From Dyadobacter flavalbus (GTDB taxonomy: Bacteria; Bacteroidota; Bacteroidia; Cytophagales; Spirosomataceae), in the NCBI RefSeq assembly GCF_006149045.1, contig NZ_VBSN01000071.1, positions 62,001-126,000 of the forward strand: DNA of 64,000 nucleotides, given 5' to 3'. A program made the position numbers and the translations under genes. Below, one piece after another: positions 1-8,168 of this stretch; positions within the stretch are counted from its first letter, which is position 1; each line of letters begins with the position of its first letter. Below the pieces are notes generated by a model. That model saw only the letters and a list, made by a program, of their open reading frames with translations. It ran no database searches and was not told where the DNA came from.

Positions 1-31
1 CAAAGGTAGGAGTGTTTTTTGTTATTGTCAA
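1..31 (-). promoter_or_regulatory. Bacteroidota-type promoter pointing left out of the window
   Basis: Read on the minus strand, TTG (31-29) is followed by a 20-base spacer and TACCTTTG (8-1). This fits the phylum's primary promoter (TTTG/TTG at -33, TAnnTTTG at -7). It would drive a gene beyond the left edge. The transcribed gene is not visible, so the call rests on the motif and spacing alone. Confidence 0.5.
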
Positions 32-134
32 GCAATATTGCCATAAATTATCTTGCTGTTGGAATGCTGAGGAGTCGCAGCAAAAATTTTATGATAGTCA
101 TGATTTTATTTTTGGATTAATATAAATTTCAACC

Positions 135-984
135 AGCCGCAGAGCGGCTTCCTGTTTATAGAAGTATGAAGCGTTTTTGCATGGATTGGCCCCGGCGGGG
201 CCTTCTTTGTCCATCGCTTTTCCCATGAAGGCTCCTCCGGAGCCAGCAAATTACATGGCTTTGAACATTCTACAAACAGGTTGCTCCTTCGGAGCCATTG
301 CATTACGCATGTTTTTAATCAGCCGCAGAGCGGCTTCCTGTTTGTAGCAAGGATAAAGCGTTTTGCATGGATTGGCCCCGGCGGGGCCTTCTTTGTCCAT
401 CGCTTTTCCCATGAAGGCTCCTCCGGAGCCAGCACATTACATGGCTTTGAACTTTCTACAAACAGATTGCTCCTCCGGAGCGATTGCATTACGCATGTTT
501 TGAACCAGCCGCAGAGCGGCTTCCTGTTTATAGAAGTATGAAGCGTTTTAGGAGGGATTGGCCCCGGCGGGGCCTCCTTTGTCAATCGCTTTTCCCATGA
601 AGGCTCCTCCGGAGCCAGCAAATTACATGGCTTTGAACATTCTACAAACAGATTGCTCCTCCGGAGCGATTGCATTACGCATGTTTTGAACCAGCCGCAG
701 AGCGGCTTCCTGTTTATAGCAAGGATTACGCGTTTTTATAAGAAATGGCCCCGGCGGGGCCTCCTTTGTCAATCGCTTTTCCCATGAAGGCTCCTCCGGA
801 GCCAAAAAAAACATGGTTTTGAACTTTCTACAAACAGGTTGCTCCTCCGGAGCGATTGCATTACGCATGTTTTGAACCAGCCGCAGCGCGGCTCCCTGTT
901 TGTAGCAAGAATAAAGCGTTTTGCAGGAATTGGCCCCGGCGGGGCCTCCTTTGTCCATCGCTTTTCCCAGAAGGCTCCTCCTGA
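135..984. repeat. Tandem array of 186-bp units built from inverted hairpin-flanked elements (4.6 copies)
   Basis: Units begin with the palindrome AGCCGCAGAGCGGCT at 135, 321, 507, 693 and 879, so the period is exactly 186 bp; the fifth copy is cut short near 984. Each unit carries four short palindromes with three-base loops. In copy 1 they are AGCCGC-AGA-GCGGCT (135-149), GGCCCC-GGC-GGGGCC (188-202), GGCTCC-TCC-GGAGCC (230-244) and GCTCC-TTC-GGAGC (283-295). The first and second flank a 38-base spacer starting CCTGTTTATAGAA; the third and fourth flank a near-equal spacer which, read on the other strand, starts CCTGTTTGTAGAA. Each unit is therefore two related elements facing each other, like the paired inverted REPs of BIMEs. 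Copies differ by scattered substitutions (copy 5 has lost its third palindrome). Long reading frames cross the array on both strands only because 186 is a multiple of three; I do not call genes here. Confidence 0.95.
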
Positions 985-1030
985 AATTTTGATGCTGTTT
1001 TTCAATTTCGGGAATTTAACGGGTCCTTTT

Positions 1031-1038
1031 TACATTTG
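1031..1038 (+). promoter_or_regulatory. -7 element (TACATTTG) of the AraC-type regulator
   Basis: TACATTTG matches TAnnTTTG exactly and sits 19 bases before the ATG at 1058. A degenerate -33 (TTTCG, 1006-1010) lies 20 bases upstream. The promoter starts right after the decayed end of the repeat array. Confidence 0.45.
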
Positions 1039-1057
1039 ATTCAGCAAATATTAAGAT

Positions 1058-1936
1058 ATGCAGGATACTTACGGCTTACTGGAGAAAATTAAACACCATG
1101 ACAAACTGTCGATTGCGGTGAATGAAAATTGTGCGGTTGCCTTACCGGAAGATGTTCTTGTAAAGCTGTTTAACCCGCATAAACTTTCTTTTTATTACCT
1201 GATGTATGTGGATCAGGGTTCTGTAACCAGTAAAGTTGATTTAAAGGACATTACTGTTACCAACGGGCAACTGGTTTTTGGCTTGCCCAATCAAATCTTT
1301 ACAAATACCTATTTTAATCCGGACGATCAGCATTATACCGTTTCTTTTGACGAAAATACGCTGGCGCTGCTTCCGCATTCCTATTCGTTCCTGGTCAATC
1401 CGTTTGGTTCCAATACAATCACATTTGACCCGGAATCCAGAAGCCGGGTCAAAGCTGTTTTTTCTATGTTGTTCAGATTGCTGCATTCGCCGGGGAAACA
1501 AAAGCATGCGGACATTATTCTGGCCCATTTGCATACGCTGCTGACCGAGCTTAACAGCGCCTACTTTCAGCACGGAAATCCGGAGATTTTTCCAAGTCCC
1601 AAATTATCCAAATATGTTGCGTTTAAACTAGCCGTCGAATCGCACCTGACCGAGCAGCAGGATGTGAACAGCATTGCCGAAAAGCTTGCCATGACTACGA
1701 GCAACCTTTACAGTGTCGTAAAAGCGTGTTCGGGCTATTCACCAAAGGAATGGATTACAAACCGGCTTATGCAGGAGGCGCAGCGGAAGCTGCATTACAC
1801 TTCAATTTCCGTAAAAGAACTGGCGTACGATCTGGGTTTCAATGATCCTGATTATTTTTCAAGACTGTTCAAAAGAAGTACAGGCAAGAGCGTGAGCACC
1901 TTTCTAGAGGATTCTCGCGATTTGTCCAGCAAGTAA
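1058..1936 (+). CDS. AraC/XylS-family transcriptional regulator
   Basis: This 292-residue protein has an unrecognised N-terminal sensing region (about 1-180) and a C-terminal AraC-type double helix-turn-helix (about 185-285). The HTH part shows the family pattern: a first helix pair around VNSIAEKLAMTTSNLYSVVK and the second signature around ISVKELAYDLGFNDPDYFSRLFKR. It is probably a cytoplasmic regulator of the next gene, a short-chain dehydrogenase on the same strand 69 bases downstream. AraC-SDR neighbours are common in this phylum. The ligand cannot be read from the sequence. Confidence 0.9.
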   Translation: MQDTYGLLEKIKHHDKLSIAVNENCAVALPEDVLVKLFNPHKLSFYYLMYVDQGSVTSKVDLKDITVTNGQLVFGLPNQIFTNTYFNPDDQHYTVSFDENTLALLPHSYSFLVNPFGSNTITFDPESRSRVKAVFSMLFRLLHSPGKQKHADIILAHLHTLLTELNSAYFQHGNPEIFPSPKLSKYVAFKLAVESHLTEQQDVNSIAEKLAMTTSNLYSVVKACSGYSPKEWITNRLMQEAQRKLHYTSISVKELAYDLGFNDPDYFSRLFKRSTGKSVSTFLEDSRDLSSK

Positions 1937-2005
1937 AATGATTCGTCCATTCCGGCTTTTTTTGCAGCTGCTACTTTTGATGCATCATTTAAAAACATTG
2001 AAAAG

Positions 2006-2743
2006 ATGAAATCAGCGTTGGTAACAGGTGCAAATAAGGGTATCGGGTTTGAAGTAGCAAGGGAACTTGCCCGAAAAGGATTTTACGTTTATCTGGGCAG
2101 CCGGAATCTGGAAAGTGGCCGGTCAGCAGTTGAAAAGCTTAAAGGAGAAGGTATTAACAACGTCGGGACAGTACAACTGGACGTTGCTGATCCGGAATCT
2201 GTATTCGCTGCTCGAAATACGATTGGTCTGAAAACAGGGACACTGGATGTGCTGGTCAACAATGCAGGCATTTCGGGAGGGTTACAGCAATCCGCGCTCG
2301 AAACGCCGGCCGAACAGTTCAGGACCGTTTTCGAAACCAATTTGTTTGGCGTTATTGGGGTTACACAGGCATTTATGGATTTACTGAAAGGGTCAACTGC
2401 CCCGCGCATTGTGAACGTAAGCACAAGCATGGCATCTCTTGCACTGGCGGCAGAACTAGACAACCGTAATTATCCGAAAAGGTATGCTGCATACCAGTCT
2501 TCCAAGTCAGCACTAAATATGTACACGATCAGTCTGGCTTATGAGCTTCGTGACACGCCCTTCAAGGTCAACGCGGTTTGTCCGGGCTGGACCAAAACGG
2601 ATTTTACCGGTCAGCAGGGCACCAGCACGGCGGAAGAAGCGGCGCAACGAATTGTAAAATATGCGCTTATAGACGAGAATGGACCCACCGGAAAGTTTTT
2701 CAGTGAAGAATATTTTCCGGAACCGGCAAATTGCCCCTGGTAA
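2006..2743 (+). CDS. Short-chain dehydrogenase/reductase (SDR)
   Basis: A classical SDR of 245 residues, the usual length. The cofactor glycine motif TGANKGIG is at 7-14, NNAG at 85-88, the catalytic serine region VSTS at 138-141 and the YxxxK pair at Y163/K167, so the active site is complete. The sequence after the first strand (GSRN, 31-34) has an arginine, which often goes with NADP(H) preference; that is an inference. It follows the AraC regulator and is probably its target. The substrate is unknown; carbonyl reductase-like SDRs are the nearest type. Confidence 0.92.
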   Translation: MKSALVTGANKGIGFEVARELARKGFYVYLGSRNLESGRSAVEKLKGEGINNVGTVQLDVADPESVFAARNTIGLKTGTLDVLVNNAGISGGLQQSALETPAEQFRTVFETNLFGVIGVTQAFMDLLKGSTAPRIVNVSTSMASLALAAELDNRNYPKRYAAYQSSKSALNMYTISLAYELRDTPFKVNAVCPGWTKTDFTGQQGTSTAEEAAQRIVKYALIDENGPTGKFFSEEYFPEPANCPW

Positions 2744-2883
2744 AAAGCAAGCGGAACAAACCGGATCTTTTCAGGTAAATTTCTTTAAAGAGCAATCAAT
2801 GTATACAACTTCCGACGCAAAGATTTTCCTTGTGTAACATTTCGTTTTTGCTGACGTTGCTCTTATAAAGCAAATTGAAACGC

Positions 2884-3408
2884 ATGCCCGGCATAAACAA
2901 AATCGGATTGGGAGGAAGCTGCCATTGGTGCACCGAAGCCATATTCCAGTCTTTAAAAGGAGTAATCAGCGTAAATCAGGGTTGGATCAGTTCCGGTGAC
3001 CATCCAGCCGAATTTTCAGAGGCAGTTGTCGTGGAATACAACCCTGACCTGATTACACTCGAAACCCTTGTTGAAATTCACCTTCATACGCACAGCTGCA
3101 CCGCTGAACATTCCATGCGTTCCAAATACCGGTCTGCAGTTTATACTTTCGCGGATAAACAGGCTATTTCTGCCAAACGAGCTATTGAACAACTCCGGAA
3201 TGATTTTGAAAACCCGGTCATTACAAAAGTAATCCGGTTTCATAGCTTCAGACTGAACAGTGAAAAATACCTTGATTACTATTACAATGATCCCGACAAG
3301 CCATTTTGCAGAACGTTTATTGACCCGAAATTAAAAATCCTGTTAAACCGGTTTTCGGATCATGTTAATGATCATAAATTACAAGGTACGGCTTCATCCG
3401 GCCAGTGA
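2884..3408 (+). CDS. msrA: Peptide-methionine (S)-S-oxide reductase, MsrA family (variant active-site motif)
   Basis: The protein (174 residues from the ATG at 2884) reads as an MsrA: the active-site cysteine lies in GGSCHWCTEAIFQ (C13) and the family YRSAVYTF block follows around residue 80. MsrA reduces the S-epimer of oxidised methionine in proteins. The usual GCFW motif is here SCHW, with histidine in place of phenylalanine next to the nucleophile; the CTE that follows is normal for many members. A second cysteine (C16) and C-terminal cysteines could act in recycling. A TTG nine bases upstream (2875) is in frame, but I prefer the ATG. It stands alone between the SDR gene and the metal-response operon. 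Confidence 0.8.
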   Translation: MPGINKIGLGGSCHWCTEAIFQSLKGVISVNQGWISSGDHPAEFSEAVVVEYNPDLITLETLVEIHLHTHSCTAEHSMRSKYRSAVYTFADKQAISAKRAIEQLRNDFENPVITKVIRFHSFRLNSEKYLDYYYNDPDKPFCRTFIDPKLKILLNRFSDHVNDHKLQGTASSGQ

Positions 3409-3498
3409 AAAAGCGGATTCTTGGAGCCGGTTACCGGAATTTTTCTGATCCTAAAAGCCTGACCGTACTTATTGGAACAAAAATCACAGCCTGTTCAT

Positions 3499-3530
3499 TT
3501 TGCTAAGCCGGACAAATACTTTTAGGTTTG
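3499..3530 (+). promoter_or_regulatory. Promoter of the two-component/metal efflux operon
   Basis: TTTG (3499-3502), a 20-base spacer, then TAGGTTTG (3523-3530): an exact fit to the Bacteroidota promoter. The start of transcription would be near 3537, giving a leader of about 105 bases before the response regulator at 3642. A small dyad, GTAC-GCT-GTAC (3530-3540), overlaps the predicted transcription start and could be an operator. Confidence 0.6.
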
Positions 3531-3641
3531 TACGCTGTACAGCTATTTGACTGGCTGCCGCTCCGTACATGAAAGCAACTGACGAAAAAAGCGAATGCAC
3601 TGCATGTTTGATCAAGTAAATTCCTCTTTAAAAATGCCTGT

Positions 3642-4322
3642 ATGAGAATACTGATAGTCGAAGACGATGAGCGGATCGGCAGTTTTCTGGTGAAAGGTTT
3701 GCAGGAAGCAGGCTATTTTGTCCAGATTGCCCGCGATGGGCTGGAAGCAAGGCGCCTGATTCAGGATGAAACCTGGGATTTGTTTATCCTCGACATTATG
3801 CTGCCCGATATGGACGGTTTTCAGCTCACGCAACTGATCCGGTATAGAAAAATGGATACGCCGGTCCTGATACTGAGTGCCTTGGGTGAATCCGAAGACA
3901 AGATCAAAGCGCTCGACCTTGGCGCAGACGATTATTTGACCAAACCGATCCATTTTCCTGAACTGCTTTCGCGGATCAATGCGTTGCGGCGGCGTTACGA
4001 ACTGCATTATTCCAAGGACAATGCACTTTCCTGCGGCGACCTGACAGTGAACCTGGATACCAACGCCGTGCTGCGGGCCGGAAAGGAAATTGTTTTATCG
4101 GTAAAAGAATTTCGTTTTTTGGTTTATCTGATTGAGAATCAAAACAAAATTGTAACCAGAAGCCAGATCCTGCAGGTTGTTTGGGGTGCCGGGTCCGATA
4201 CGTATACCAATGTAGTCGATGTATATATTTCTTATCTGCGCAACAAAATCGATGCGGATTTTCCTGAAAAACTGATCAAAACGGTAAAAGGGCGCGGTTA
4301 CATGATCTCGGCACCAAAATGA
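3642..4322 (+). CDS. OmpR/PhoB-family response regulator
   Basis: This 226-residue regulator has an N-terminal receiver domain (1-115) with the acidic pair D8/D9, phosphoacceptor D51 in LFILDIMLPDMDG, and K101 in YLTKP, followed by a winged-helix DNA-binding domain (about 130-225, ending VKGRGYMI). It is a cytoplasmic DNA-binding partner of the histidine kinase, whose ATG overlaps its stop codon (ATGA, 4319-4322), so translation is probably coupled. Its position just before a CzcCBA pump suggests a CzcR/CusR-like role in metal-responsive control. The metal is not evident from sequence. Confidence 0.93.
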   Translation: MRILIVEDDERIGSFLVKGLQEAGYFVQIARDGLEARRLIQDETWDLFILDIMLPDMDGFQLTQLIRYRKMDTPVLILSALGESEDKIKALDLGADDYLTKPIHFPELLSRINALRRRYELHYSKDNALSCGDLTVNLDTNAVLRAGKEIVLSVKEFRFLVYLIENQNKIVTRSQILQVVWGAGSDTYTNVVDVYISYLRNKIDADFPEKLIKTVKGRGYMISAPK

Positions 4323-5671
4323 AAGTCCAGCACAGGCTTACGCTCGTTTCTTCCCTGATTTTCAGTCTGGTATTCACCATTTCATCGGCACTGATCTATT
4401 TTAATTTTACCAAATCCGCGGAAAATATCTTTTTCGAGGAACTGGCACGGAAGGCTTCGCTAACGGCGATGTTTTATCTGGAAGAAGATGAAGTAACCTC
4501 CCGGGAGTACAAAAGAATTGAGGAGAAATTCCTGACCGCCACGGCAAATCAGGAAATCCGTTTGTACGACAAAACGGGTAACATCCATTTTGGTGAAGCC
4601 GATCCGGACACAAACATTACGATCAAGATCCTTAAAACGATACGCGACCGCGAAAGTTACAGTTTCAAAGTAGACAGCCTGTATTATTATGCCATTTATT
4701 ACCGCGACAATCAGGGTGCGTTCAGCGTCATTATCAAAGCCAATAATCCCACGCTGAACGCACAGGAAAACGAGTTCCTGAAAATTCTGCTGACTGCGCT
4801 CGTGATCGGGATTATCGTGATCGTGGCGCTGAGCTATACGTTATCCAAAATCGCTTACTCGCCGATCCGGCATATCATTGAACAGGTAAAGTCGCTGGAT
4901 GTCACCCGGCAGCGGCAGCAGCTCACTTATCCCGAGACCCGCGACGAGCTGGAAGATCTTTTTAAGGAGTTCAATGCCATGCTGGATAAATCTTACCAGA
5001 ACATTCAGATTCAGAAAAATTTCATCAGCCACGCTTCGCACGAACTGAAAAGCCCGCTCGCGGCCATTGTGGGTGATCTGGAAGTTTTGCTGAACAGGGA
5101 AAGGTCCATTGATGAATACCAATCTGTAAGCCGCGATGTACTGCACGATGCCGAGCGACTGGAAAAAATCCTGGAAAACCTGCTGATCCTGGCTGATCTT
5201 GAAAAACATACCCCGGAGATGACGGGTGAACAGCGGATGGATGAAATTCTTTGGGAAGTACTCGGCCAGCTGAGTTCGGAATACCCGGACACCAAAACAA
5301 ATCTGCACTGGAAACTGCCTGAAGGCCGGACGGATGTGCTCACGTATGTCTGCAACCCGACCCAGATCTACATCGCACTTTACAATCTGGTTGAAAACGC
5401 AGCCAAGTTTTCGGAAGGCAAGCCCATTGATATTTCGCTGGAACAAGTGGAAGAACGGCTGCTGATGAAGATACGGGACCGGGGAATCGGGATCGGGGAA
5501 GAAGATTTGAAACATATTTTCGAGCCTTTCTACCGGGGCGGAAATGTATTCGGAAAAAAAGGAAATGGTCTGGGAATGAGCATTTCCGGCAAAATCCTGG
5601 AAAACCATCACATCAGCCTGCGGATTACGTCAAAGGTTGGTGAAGGCACCACGATCAGCATCGGATTCTGA
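4319..5671 (+). CDS. Membrane histidine kinase, CusS/CzcS-like
   Basis: The 450-residue kinase has two membrane segments (about 8-30 and 153-178) enclosing a periplasmic sensor of some 120 residues, a HAMP-like linker, a HisKA domain with phosphoacceptor H241 in HASHELKSPL, and an HATPase_c domain with N-box (NLVENAAKFSE), DRGIGIG and GNGLGMSI motifs near the C-terminus. It should phosphorylate the response regulator encoded immediately upstream, with a 4-base overlap. The periplasmic region shows no obvious histidine or cysteine cluster. The pump genes begin 82 bases downstream with their own promoter. Confidence 0.92.
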   Translation: MKVQHRLTLVSSLIFSLVFTISSALIYFNFTKSAENIFFEELARKASLTAMFYLEEDEVTSREYKRIEEKFLTATANQEIRLYDKTGNIHFGEADPDTNITIKILKTIRDRESYSFKVDSLYYYAIYYRDNQGAFSVIIKANNPTLNAQENEFLKILLTALVIGIIVIVALSYTLSKIAYSPIRHIIEQVKSLDVTRQRQQLTYPETRDELEDLFKEFNAMLDKSYQNIQIQKNFISHASHELKSPLAAIVGDLEVLLNRERSIDEYQSVSRDVLHDAERLEKILENLLILADLEKHTPEMTGEQRMDEILWEVLGQLSSEYPDTKTNLHWKLPEGRTDVLTYVCNPTQIYIALYNLVENAAKFSEGKPIDISLEQVEERLLMKIRDRGIGIGEEDLKHIFEPFYRGGNVFGKKGNGLGMSISGKILENHHISLRITSKVGEGTTISIGF

Positions 5672-5722
5672 TTTCTCATTTACTTTTAATGTAGCTCAAA
5701 GAACGCTCTAATGTTGCGCGGC

Positions 5723-5730
5723 TAGTTTTG
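5723..5730 (+). promoter_or_regulatory. -7 element (TAGTTTTG) of the CzcCBA operon
   Basis: TAGTTTTG is an exact TAnnTTTG match, 23 bases before the GTG at 5754. It overlaps the alternative GTG at 5730, which makes that upstream start unlikely. No convincing -33 element is seen, as expected for a promoter that may need the response regulator. Confidence 0.45.
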
Positions 5731-5753
5731 TGCCTTCAATAAACAGACATTGT

Positions 5754-7043
5754 GTGAAGGTTTACATCATAGCATTCTTCGCGCTGGCTTCCTCTACCAT
5801 TTCGTTAACGGTGTCTGCACAGGACACTTTAAGAATCAGTCAAAAAGAAGCAGAAGCATTGTTTCTGGGCAATAACCTGGATCTGATCGCGCAAAAACTG
5901 AGCATCCGCCAGGCGGAAGCTTCCATTATTCAGGCAAAACTCTGGCCTAATCCCGAGTTCAGTCTGGACGAAGTCAATTTGTGGACGACGCGCAATCAGC
6001 TGTCTTCCGGGGAAACGATCCCGCCGTTGTTCGGGAATTTCGGCAGGAACCGGGAGTTCACGGCCGAGCTTTCGCAGCTGATCGAAACAGGCGGAAAACG
6101 TCGCAAACGCATTGCACTCGAATCGGTATCGCGCGATATGGCCGCGGAATATTTTTCCGAGCTGATCCGTGAAATGAAGCTGCGGCTTCGTGAAAACCTG
6201 TTTGAGCTGGCATTCCGGCAATCCCAACATACCGTACTTGCTAATCAGCAGACTGCCGTAACACGTTTGCTGACCTCTTTTGAAAGTCAGTACCAACAAG
6301 GGAATGTAAGCAAACCCGAGCTGTTCCGGCTGCGTGCGCTGAAACTGGAACTAAGTCAGGAAATGGTGGAATCGCAGATGCAGATCAACAGCCTTCAGAA
6401 AGATCTGGCCGTTTTGTTGCACACACCGGCAGGCAGTTACCTTGTATTTGAAACGCCGGAAGTGCCCGATACCGAAGCATTGTCCGCGCTTGCACTGAAT
6501 GATCTCACGGCTGCAGCACTGGCTAATCGACCTGACAGCAGGATCAGTCTCATGCAGCAGGATTGGGCAAGGAAAAAGTACGACTACGAATACGCCCAGC
6601 GCAGGCCGGATGTACATGCAGGTATCAATTATGACCGCGGCGGTAACTTCCTGCTCAATTTTTTCGGATTTGGATTAAAGTTCGATGTGCCCGTTTTTAA
6701 CCGGAATCAGGGAAATATCCTGGAAAGCAGGATTGGCATGGAGCAGTCGGACGTGCAGGCGCAGCAAAAGGTGCAGCAGATCGAAACCGAGGTAACGGCC
6801 GCATTCCGCGATTTGCAGAACAGCCTTGCCGCCTACCGCAGTCTGGATCCGGCGTACAGCAGCGAGCTGGACAATGTCCTGGAATCCTACACACGGTATT
6901 TCACACAGCGAAACGTGAATCTGGTCGAATATCTGGATTTCTTCGAAGCTTATATTTCCAACAAGCGAACGATTTTTACCACCATCAAACAACTGCGTCA
7001 AAGCCGCGAAACGCTCGTTTACACAACCGGAGCGGAGATTTAA
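5754..7043 (+). CDS. czcC: Outer-membrane efflux protein, TolC/CzcC family
   Basis: From the GTG at 5754 the product is 429 residues, begins with a clean signal peptide (MKVYIIAFFALASSTISLTVSA) and contains the two OEP repeats of TolC-like channels (about 30-215 and 245-425), rich in long amphipathic helices. It should form the outer-membrane duct of the RND pump encoded next. A longer form from GTG 5730 would hide the signal peptide and start inside the promoter. The membrane-fusion protein follows after 21 bases. The gene symbol is by analogy to CzcC/CusC; substrate is inferred from the RND partner. Confidence 0.88.
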   Translation: MKVYIIAFFALASSTISLTVSAQDTLRISQKEAEALFLGNNLDLIAQKLSIRQAEASIIQAKLWPNPEFSLDEVNLWTTRNQLSSGETIPPLFGNFGRNREFTAELSQLIETGGKRRKRIALESVSRDMAAEYFSELIREMKLRLRENLFELAFRQSQHTVLANQQTAVTRLLTSFESQYQQGNVSKPELFRLRALKLELSQEMVESQMQINSLQKDLAVLLHTPAGSYLVFETPEVPDTEALSALALNDLTAAALANRPDSRISLMQQDWARKKYDYEYAQRRPDVHAGINYDRGGNFLLNFFGFGLKFDVPVFNRNQGNILESRIGMEQSDVQAQQKVQQIETEVTAAFRDLQNSLAAYRSLDPAYSSELDNVLESYTRYFTQRNVNLVEYLDFFEAYISNKRTIFTTIKQLRQSRETLVYTTGAEI

Positions 7044-7064
7044 GACTAAAAGCCTGAAACAAAC

Positions 7065-8159
7065 ATGTTAAAATCAAACCTTCCTCTGATCACGGTCATG
7101 GCCGCTGCCATGCTGATGACGTCCTGCTATGAACCAAAAGAGGCACCTGCAACGGAAAAACCTCGTAAATCCTATCAGCCTGCAAATGTAACGACGTATC
7201 CCGCCGTCATTGAGCCGGTCACCGAATCGATCCGGCTTACCGGCCAGATCGAGTACAATCCCAATCAGGTTGTCCGGTATGCAAGCCTTGTAACGGGAAC
7301 CATAACCAGATCGTCCGTTTCCCTTGGTGACCGCGTTGCCAAAGGTCAGGTTCTGGCCGAAATGCGCAGCAGCGAACTCTCGGAACTGAATGCACAGAGC
7401 CGGGTTCTTGAAGCGCAGCTTGCCGTGGCAAAACGAAAACTGTCGTCCGTCAGATCAATGTTCGAGGACCGCATTGCGTCCGACAAGGATCTGGTGGAAG
7501 CCGAGAGTGAAACGGAAATCCTGCAGTCGGAAATAGAAAAGATACAGTCCAATTTGTCGCTCTACAACGCAAGTTCGGAAAAAGGCGTATTCCAGATCAA
7601 AGCGCCGGTAAGCGGCTACGTCGTCGAATACAATATTTCCGAAGGTACGCAGGTGAGCAGCGGCGATGCCGGTCTTTTCACAATCTCGGATCTGTCGGAA
7701 GTGTGGGTGACTGCCAATGTATATGCCGTTGATCTTTCCTTTGTACAGAAAGGAATGAAGGCGGTCATCAAGTCCAAGGCTTATCCGAACGATTTTTTCG
7801 AAGGCACCATTTCCGACATTTCTCAGGTTTTTGACCCGCAGGAACGCGTTCTGAAAGCAAGAATCAGAATGGCAAACAAGGATTTGAAACTGAAACCCGG
7901 GCTCACGATTGAAGCCGTCGTAACACGTCAGTCGAAAGAGCTGGCCGTAGGCATTCCCGCCAGCGCACTGATCCTGCACAACAATGAAAATTATGTGCTG
8001 ATCCAGAAACCGGACAATTCCCTTGAACCCCGTAAAGTACAGGCCGACGTAAAAGACAACGACCGGCTCTTCTTCAAAAACGGTATCGCGGCAGGAGAGA
8101 AGATCGTCATTAAAAATCAGCTCCTGTTGTTTTCCGAAGTCCTCGGACAGGATAAATAA
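7065..8159 (+). CDS. czcB: RND efflux periplasmic adaptor (membrane fusion) lipoprotein, CzcB/CusB type
   Basis: The 364-residue protein has a lipoprotein signal with lipobox LMTSC (C21). It then shows a barrel-sandwich half (about 55-110), a helical hairpin (110-170, alternating charged heptads), the second lipoyl half with APVSGYVVEYNISEGTQV (about 180-200) and a beta-barrel/MP region ending near 355. This is the order of HlyD/CzcB adaptors, which bridge the RND pump and the TolC channel. It is not histidine-rich, so it gives no clue about the metal. It lies between the OMF and RND genes with 21- and 9-base gaps. Confidence 0.9.
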   Translation: MLKSNLPLITVMAAAMLMTSCYEPKEAPATEKPRKSYQPANVTTYPAVIEPVTESIRLTGQIEYNPNQVVRYASLVTGTITRSSVSLGDRVAKGQVLAEMRSSELSELNAQSRVLEAQLAVAKRKLSSVRSMFEDRIASDKDLVEAESETEILQSEIEKIQSNLSLYNASSEKGVFQIKAPVSGYVVEYNISEGTQVSSGDAGLFTISDLSEVWVTANVYAVDLSFVQKGMKAVIKSKAYPNDFFEGTISDISQVFDPQERVLKARIRMANKDLKLKPGLTIEAVVTRQSKELAVGIPASALILHNNENYVLIQKPDNSLEPRKVQADVKDNDRLFFKNGIAAGEKIVIKNQLLLFSEVLGQDK

Positions 8160-8168
8160 AGAAATTTC

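Noticed and set aside
106..1039. Several open frames of 65-118 codons on both strands across the repeat array
   Set aside because: They exist because the 186-bp unit is a multiple of three and its palindromes lack stops; the peptides just repeat every 62 residues and overlap on opposite strands.
5730..5753. Upstream GTG start for the outer-membrane channel gene
   Set aside because: It overlaps the -7 element and pushes the signal peptide nine residues into the protein.
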